Below, piece by piece: positions 41,782 to 45,170 of a stretch of DNA of 45,170 bases (positions within the stretch are counted from its first letter, which is position 1; each line of letters opens with the position of its first letter). The notes beneath the pieces are model-generated. The model searched no databases, had not been told where the DNA came from, and was given only the letters and a program-made list of their open reading frames with translations. The position numbers and the translations under genes are program-made. Origin of the DNA: Pseudofrankia coriaricola (lineage in GTDB: Bacteria > Actinomycetota > Actinomycetes > Frankiales > Frankiaceae); assembly GCF_001854805.1 (NCBI RefSeq), contig NZ_MBLO01000247.1, forward strand, positions 1 to 45,170. The letters are read 5' to 3'.

Positions 41782-41803
41782 TGCCGGCCCCTGGTGATGC
41801 CGG
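41772..41803. repeat. 16-bp tandem duplication across the SDR stop
   Basis: CCCCTGGTGATGCCGG occurs twice in succession (41772-41787, 41788-41803). The first copy holds the SDR stop codon. Confidence 0.85.
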
Positions 41804-41839
41804 CCCTCTCGTCCGACCTGATGCCGCGCCGCGGCCGGT

Positions 41840-41927
41840 CCGCCGTGCGCCTCCGCCGTGCGCCTCCGCCGTGCGCCTCCGCCGTGCGCCTCCGCCGTGC
41901 GCCTCCGCCGTGCGCCTCCGCCGTGCG
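41840..41927. repeat. 13-bp minisatellite, about 6.8 copies
   Basis: The unit CCGCCGTGCGCCT repeats six times exactly from 41840 and then loses register in a seventh partial copy. Degenerate GGCG/GCCTCCG sequence continues to about 41970. The unit length is not a multiple of three and all frames are open, so the long ORFs through it are artefacts. It separates the SDR gene from the TipAS-domain regulator. Confidence 0.92.
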
Positions 41928-42011
41928 TCCGGCGAAGCGTCGGGCGAGCGCCTCCGCCGGCGCGTCCGGCGAGCTTGACCCTGCCGCGACGTCAGGGCGC
42001 AGAGTCGAGAT

Positions 42012-42791
42012 GTGGAGGGTGAGAGCGCCGAGGAGCTGACCGTCGGGCGGGTGGCCGGGTTGTCCGGGGTCACCGTGCGGACGCTTCATCACTACGACCA
42101 GATCGGGCTGGTCTGCCCGTCCGGACGTACGGCGGCCGGCTACCGGGTGTACAGCCCGGCGGATCTCGAGCGGCTGCGGCAGGTGCTCGTCTACCGCGAG
42201 CTCGGCTTCCCACTGGAGGAGATCCGGGCACTGGTGAGCGACCCGGGCGTGGACACCGCTGCCCACCTCCGCCGGCAGCGCGGGCTGCTGGTGGAACGCG
42301 GCGAGCGGCTCGCGGCCATGGTGGCCGCGATCGACAGGCATCTGGAGGCACGCGCCATGGGCATGCGACTGACCCCCGAGGAACAACTCGAGGTCTTCGG
42401 CACCGACAAGGTCGGCGGTGAGTGGGCCGACGAGGCTGAGCACCGGTTCGGCGAGACCGACGCCTACCAGGAGTCCCAGCGCCGGGCCGCGTCCTACACG
42501 AAGGACGACTGGGCGCGCCTGAAGGCCGAGAGCGACGCGGCGTTGCGTGCCTGGCGCGAGGCGCTGCTGTCCGGTCTACCTGCGGACGGTCCCGAGACAA
42601 CGGCGTTGGCCGAGGAACACCGCCAGCACATCACCCGGTGGTTCTACGACTGCGGCTACGACATCCACGTCGGTCTCGCTGAGATGTATCTCGCCGACGA
42701 GCGTTTCACCCAGGTCTACGAGATCGTCGCCCCAGGCCTCGCCCGGTACGTCCACGACGCCATCCTCGCCAACGCCCCCGCCCGCACCTGA
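42012..42791 (+). CDS. MerR regulator with TipAS antibiotic-recognition domain
   Basis: 259 aa from a GTG at 42012; the start is uncertain because no good Shine-Dalgarno is seen. The MerR winged HTH (8-75) contains GVTVRTLHHYDQIGLVCPSGRTAAGYRVYSPADLERL. A dimerising coiled coil (about 85-115) follows, then a TipAS-like globin-fold domain (about 135-259) with HITRWFYDCGYDIHVGLAEMYLADERF. The Cys in FYDCGY is at the place of the thiopeptide-capturing Cys of TipA. It probably senses antibiotics or other lipophilic drugs and activates a promoter. A target gene is not evident next to it. Confidence 0.92.
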   Translation: MEGESAEELTVGRVAGLSGVTVRTLHHYDQIGLVCPSGRTAAGYRVYSPADLERLRQVLVYRELGFPLEEIRALVSDPGVDTAAHLRRQRGLLVERGERLAAMVAAIDRHLEARAMGMRLTPEEQLEVFGTDKVGGEWADEAEHRFGETDAYQESQRRAASYTKDDWARLKAESDAALRAWREALLSGLPADGPETTALAEEHRQHITRWFYDCGYDIHVGLAEMYLADERFTQVYEIVAPGLARYVHDAILANAPART

Positions 42792-42976
42792 CCCAGGCGA
42801 CCCAGGCGACGCGGGCTGTCGAGTGCCACCGCTCGGCGAAGGTTGGCGTGGATCCGGTTCGGCGGCGGCGCGGGGGAGAGCGGAGGCGTCCACTAGCGCC
42901 AGGCGGGCGTTGCGGGTACCAGGCGCGTTCCCAGGCTTCGAAGACGAGTGGTGAGGTGCCGCCGCCCGAGCGGGCG

Positions 42977-43417
42977 TCAGCCGCCCGGTCCGCCGTCCCG
43001 CTCCGTCAGCCGGCGCAGCAGGTAGATCGCCTCGTCGCCACGCACAGGGCGGAAGAACGCGGCGTCGACCTGCTCGACAGCCGCAACCGCGCGCGGCGCC
43101 AGCTCACCGCCCCGCTCGGTGATCCGCAGCAGCTTCGCCCGGGTGTCATCCGGGTCGGTCTCTCGCTCGACCAAGCCGTTGCGTTCCAGCGCGCGCAGCA
43201 CCTGGGAGGTCATCTTCACGTCGGTGCCGGCGTACGCGGCGACCGCCAACTGGTTGGGACGCTCGCCTTGCGCGTTCAGCCACCAAACGGAGGCGAGCAG
43301 CACGAACTGGACGTGCGTCAGGCCGAGCGGCGCCAGCGCGGCTGCGACGGCGCGCTGCCAGCGCAGCGTCGCGTGCCACAGCAGGAAGCCGGGGCTCTCA
43401 CTCGGATGCAGCGCCAC
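42977..43417 (-). CDS. MarR family transcriptional regulator
   Basis: 146 aa from a GTG at 43417. It has the winged-HTH MarR fold with GLTHVQFVLLASVWWLN (helices 1-2), VKMTSQVLRALERNGLVERE (recognition helix) and the wing DDTRAKLLRITERG. Dimerisation helices lie at both ends. It is transcribed in the same direction as the SRPBCC gene upstream, with a 20-bp repeat array in the 138-base gap. It is the obvious candidate to bind the palindrome at 44028-44046. Confidence 0.9.
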   Translation of the reverse strand: MALHPSESPGFLLWHATLRWQRAVAAALAPLGLTHVQFVLLASVWWLNAQGERPNQLAVAAYAGTDVKMTSQVLRALERNGLVERETDPDDTRAKLLRITERGGELAPRAVAAVEQVDAAFFRPVRGDEAIYLLRRLTERDGGPGG

Positions 43418-43470
43418 GCTCGACCGTTCAGCCCTCCGTCACCTCCGCCGGCTGGCTCCGCCTTCCGGCC

Positions 43471-43520
43471 GCGCGGCCCTGGCCATTGTCGCGCGGCCCT
43501 GGCCATTGTCGCGCGGCCCT
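43471..43520. repeat. 20-bp tandem repeat, 2.5 copies
   Basis: GCGCGGCCCTGGCCATTGTC repeats exactly at 43471-43490 and 43491-43510, with the first half again at 43511-43520. It lies between the SRPBCC stop and the MarR start. Confidence 0.88.
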
Positions 43521-43555
43521 GGGCTGGGCGCCTCGACTGGCCAGGGCGCCTCTGG

Positions 43556-44005
43556 CTAGGGTGCGTCGAACCGTGCCGCCGCCGGCTCGGTGGACTCGGC
43601 GAGGCGGACCAGCGCGGCGATCGTCTCCGGGAAATCCGCTGTGATCATCGGACCGACCCGGGGTCCGAGCTCGTCGGCCGCCGGGCCGCTGATCTCCATC
43701 CGGTAGGTCACCCTGTTGCGCTCGCCGTCGACCGGGTCGACGCGATGGGTGGTGCGCACGAGGACGTCGCCGAGGTCGGCCTCGTCGACGAACCGCTCGG
43801 GTTCGGCGACCTCGGCCAGCCGCAGCCGCACCGGGTTCTCGCCGTGCGGGTTCATGACGATCTCGCTTCCCACGGCGAACGGCCCGCTGACCTCGATCTG
43901 CTCGATATCCGCGTTCCAGGCCCCCCAGCCCGCCACGTCCACCCACAGCCGCCACACCGCGCCGGCCTCCGCCGTCGTCGCGACGCTGTGCTCATAGCTC
44001 CACAT
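43556..44005 (-). CDS. SRPBCC family protein (polyketide cyclase/START-like)
   Basis: 149 aa from the ATG at 44005 with GAGAGGAC upstream. It has the helix-grip fold: SYEHSVATTAEAGAVWRLWVDVAGWGAWNADIEQIEVSG at the N-terminus is diagnostic, and the middle has the RVTYRMEISGPAADELG strands. A long C-terminal helix (ITADFPETIAALVRLAE) closes the cavity. It binds or modifies a small hydrophobic compound of unknown identity. It heads a minus-strand unit with the MarR gene, with a palindromic operator just upstream. Confidence 0.88.
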   Translation of the reverse strand: MWSYEHSVATTAEAGAVWRLWVDVAGWGAWNADIEQIEVSGPFAVGSEIVMNPHGENPVRLRLAEVAEPERFVDEADLGDVLVRTTHRVDPVDGERNRVTYRMEISGPAADELGPRVGPMITADFPETIAALVRLAESTEPAAARFDAP

Positions 44006-44027
44006 GCCCCGTCCTCTCGATAGGTTA

Positions 44028-44046
44028 CGCGAAGACTATCTTCGCG
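44028..44046. promoter_or_regulatory. Palindromic operator upstream of SRPBCC-MarR
   Basis: CGCGAAGA-CTA-TCTTCGCG is a perfect 8-bp dyad 22 bases before the SRPBCC start codon. The size and position fit a MarR operator, probably for autoregulation of the unit. Confidence 0.7.
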
Positions 44047-44653
44047 CATCCTAAAAGGCCGGGGCTCATTGGGGGTCGCCGCATTCCCGCGAGCGGGTCG
44101 GCTCCCGCCTGGCCGGCCGGTGACCCACCATGTGGTCCACGCCGTTGACGAGCCTTCACCATCTTTCTGATCTTGCCGGACGCGGGGTGGTGCGCCGGGT
44201 CGCCGAGGGACGGTCGTCGGCACCGAGCCCGGGGCGCTGGACGCGCCGGCGACCAGCGCGGCCCGTACCCCGCCGTGAGCCCCGGGCCAGGCTGTGCTGA
44301 CCGGCGGGCGGTCCGTGGTGGCAGGAGCGGGTCAGGTGTCGCCGGGGGAGCGGCGGTCAGCCGGGGTGGTAGGTGAGGCGGAACGGGAAGGTCTACCGCG
44401 GGACCCTTTCGGGGACTGGCAGCCGGACGTCGGCCTTTTCAGGTAGCGATACGAGCCCACTGCGGGTCCGGAGGGCGTGGCGGGTCGAACTAAGCGAGCC
44501 TGGGGCGGCGATGCGGCGGATGAGTCGTCCATCGCCCGCGCAGCCGGGAGGCGGCCCGATTTCCGGCTCCATTGGCCGCAGCGTCGCCGCCAGCCGCTTA
44601 TTCTTCAGCGTCGCCGCGTCGCACTTCCGATAATTGCTCATCGACTTCCAAAA
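44047..44653. other. Spacer, no recognised gene
   Basis: About 600 bases with only shadow-frame ORFs on both strands. The part around 44380-44530 is rich in short complementary runs and could be structured, but I match it to no known RNA. I see no repeat shared with other parts of the window. Confidence 0.45.
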
Positions 44654-44677
44654 ATTCGGGGGTGTACACCCCCGAAT
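44654..44677. promoter_or_regulatory. Perfect 24-bp palindrome
   Basis: ATTCGGGGGTGT and ACACCCCCGAAT meet with no spacer. It lies 45 bases before the DUF222/HNH start and 8 bases before the LexA-like box. It may be a dimeric regulator site, or a terminator-like hairpin for leftward transcription, less likely because there is no loop. Confidence 0.75.
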
Positions 44678-44685
44678 GACAAGAA

Positions 44686-44701
44686 CTGGACATATGTTCG
44701 A
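44686..44701 (+). promoter_or_regulatory. LexA (SOS) box candidate
   Basis: CTGGAC-ATAT-GTTCGA compared with the actinobacterial consensus TCGAAC-N4-GTTCGA. The right half-site is perfect and the left keeps 3 of 6. It ends 20 bases before the ATG of the DUF222/HNH gene. In Mycobacterium tuberculosis several 13E12 (DUF222) genes are LexA-regulated. Confidence 0.55.
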
Positions 44702-44721
44702 ATGCGTGGTTCCGTTGAGGC

Positions 44722-45170
44722 ATGCTCGCGCCGCCTGTTCCCGAGGAACCGGATGGCCGGCCCGCCCAGGTGTGGGCCGGGCCGGACACCGGAATCCCTC
44801 AGGCTCCGTCTGACACCAACCGAGGTGGCGCCGCGGAAAATGGGCACGAGAACTACGTGGCGGTATCCGAAAACCATGTTTTCGACACCGCTAACTGCGG
44901 GGGCGGTGCCGGGTTTGGCGGGCGGCATCATGTGCTGGCCGAGCTGGACGGGGTCGTCGGCGGGCTGAAGACGCTGGCCGGAGCGAACCTGTGGGCGCTG
45001 TCCCACCCGGAGGCGCTGGAATTCCTTGACGCCGCGGAGCGGGCCGGCCGGCTGCTGGCCTCGGTCCTGTTCTCTGCGGTCCGGGACCTGGGCGGCCGGG
45101 ACCTGCGCGGCGTGTTCGGCGAGGAGGACCTGCCCTCGACGGCGGAACTCCTGCGCTGGCAACTGAAGAT
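44722..45170 (+). CDS. DUF222/13E12 HNH endonuclease, 5' part
   Basis: The frame opens at ATG 44722 (MLAPPVPEEPDGRPAQVW) and stays open to the window edge, giving about 149 codons. Codons from about 70 read VLAELDGVVGGLKTLAGANLW, then ALSHPEALEFLDAAERAGRLLASV and DLPSTAELLRWQLK. This is the N-terminal DUF222 signature of actinobacterial 13E12-repeat proteins, whose C-terminus carries an HNH nuclease; that part lies outside. Such genes are multicopy and often SOS-controlled. GAGG is close to the ATG. The N-terminal 65 residues are hydrophilic and low in recognisable structure. Confidence 0.75.
   Translation, partial: MLAPPVPEEPDGRPAQVWAGPDTGIPQAPSDTNRGGAAENGHENYVAVSENHVFDTANCGGGAGFGGRHHVLAELDGVVGGLKTLAGANLWALSHPEALEFLDAAERAGRLLASVLFSAVRDLGGRDLRGVFGEEDLPSTAELLRWQLK

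Noticed and set aside
41840-41927. Minisatellite considered as a CRISPR array
   Set aside because: Units are 13 bp and directly adjacent; there are no spacers and no cas genes.
40002-41978. 658-codon plus-strand ORF over the XRE and SDR genes and the minisatellite
   Set aside because: It is a shadow frame; the real genes have family motifs in other frames, and the 13-bp repeat keeps all frames open.
42977-44046. SRPBCC-MarR unit as a toxin-antitoxin pair
   Set aside because: Both products match ordinary small-molecule-binding and regulator families and are too large and well annotated for that reading.
44380-44530. Structured RNA (riboswitch or RNase P-like) in the right spacer
   Set aside because: Complementary runs exist, but I find none of the conserved core sequences of RNase P, tmRNA or common riboswitches.

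Overview
The window is very GC-rich, uses GTG and TTG starts freely, and carries gene families typical of filamentous actinobacteria: DUF222/13E12 HNH proteins, SCO6745-type proteins, LLM (luciferase-like, F420-type) oxidoreductases, HTH-NB-ARC-TPR proteins, TipAS regulators and a bacterial expansin. A member of the Frankia/Streptomyces side of the actinobacteria is likely, and Frankia is my best guess, but this rests on family recognition only. I see no rRNA or tRNA gene, no CRISPR array, no intact transposase and no phage structural gene.

Left part (1-8.5 kb): a membrane-bound GGDEF protein with a wrecked EAL domain, a convergent HTH-NB-ARC-TPR STAND protein, an aldo/keto reductase plus VOC (glyoxalase-fold) operon with a divergent TetR regulator, and a spacer holding two strong hairpins.

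Middle part (8.5-28 kb): an accessory zone of small redox enzymes, each next to its own regulator: TetR, LysR, and XRE with an MmyB-like domain. An MFS exporter and an Ada-AlkA repair protein start it. Many genes here are broken. I find remnants of two LLM oxidoreductases, a TetR regulator, a HepT toxin, a quinone-reductase-type dehydrogenase, a DUF998-like membrane protein, and a tandem pair of membrane-anchored proteins (one reduced to its tail, the other carrying two frameshifts). Most ORF finders miss these because they lack start codons. Several regulatory sites remain clear: a perfect 29-bp palindrome between a TetR and a VOC gene, a T-N11-A LysR box on a LysR start codon, and a three-copy operator-like motif CGACAATTCC-N6-GGAATG. 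That motif links an XRE regulator, a SnoaL-like gene, an intact LLM gene and an LLM remnant.

Right part (28-45 kb): more orderly. It has an acyltransferase-3 membrane protein, a SCO6745-family protein, a stand-alone Clp N-domain protein, an expansin-like lipoprotein, an FMN reductase, and a NarL-type two-component system divergent from a MacB/FtsX-type ABC transporter. These are followed by an XRE/SDR divergent pair, a 13-bp minisatellite, a TipAS-domain MerR regulator, and a MarR/SRPBCC pair with a palindromic operator. The window ends inside a DUF222/HNH endonuclease gene preceded by a perfect 24-bp palindrome and a near-consensus actinobacterial LexA (SOS) box.

Functionally the window is mostly regulated detoxification and redox chemistry plus envelope functions. 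No single large biosynthetic or defence cluster is visible. The most interesting signals are the shared operator-like motif, the decay of regulator/enzyme pairs, the expansin lipoprotein and the SOS-type promoter at the right edge.
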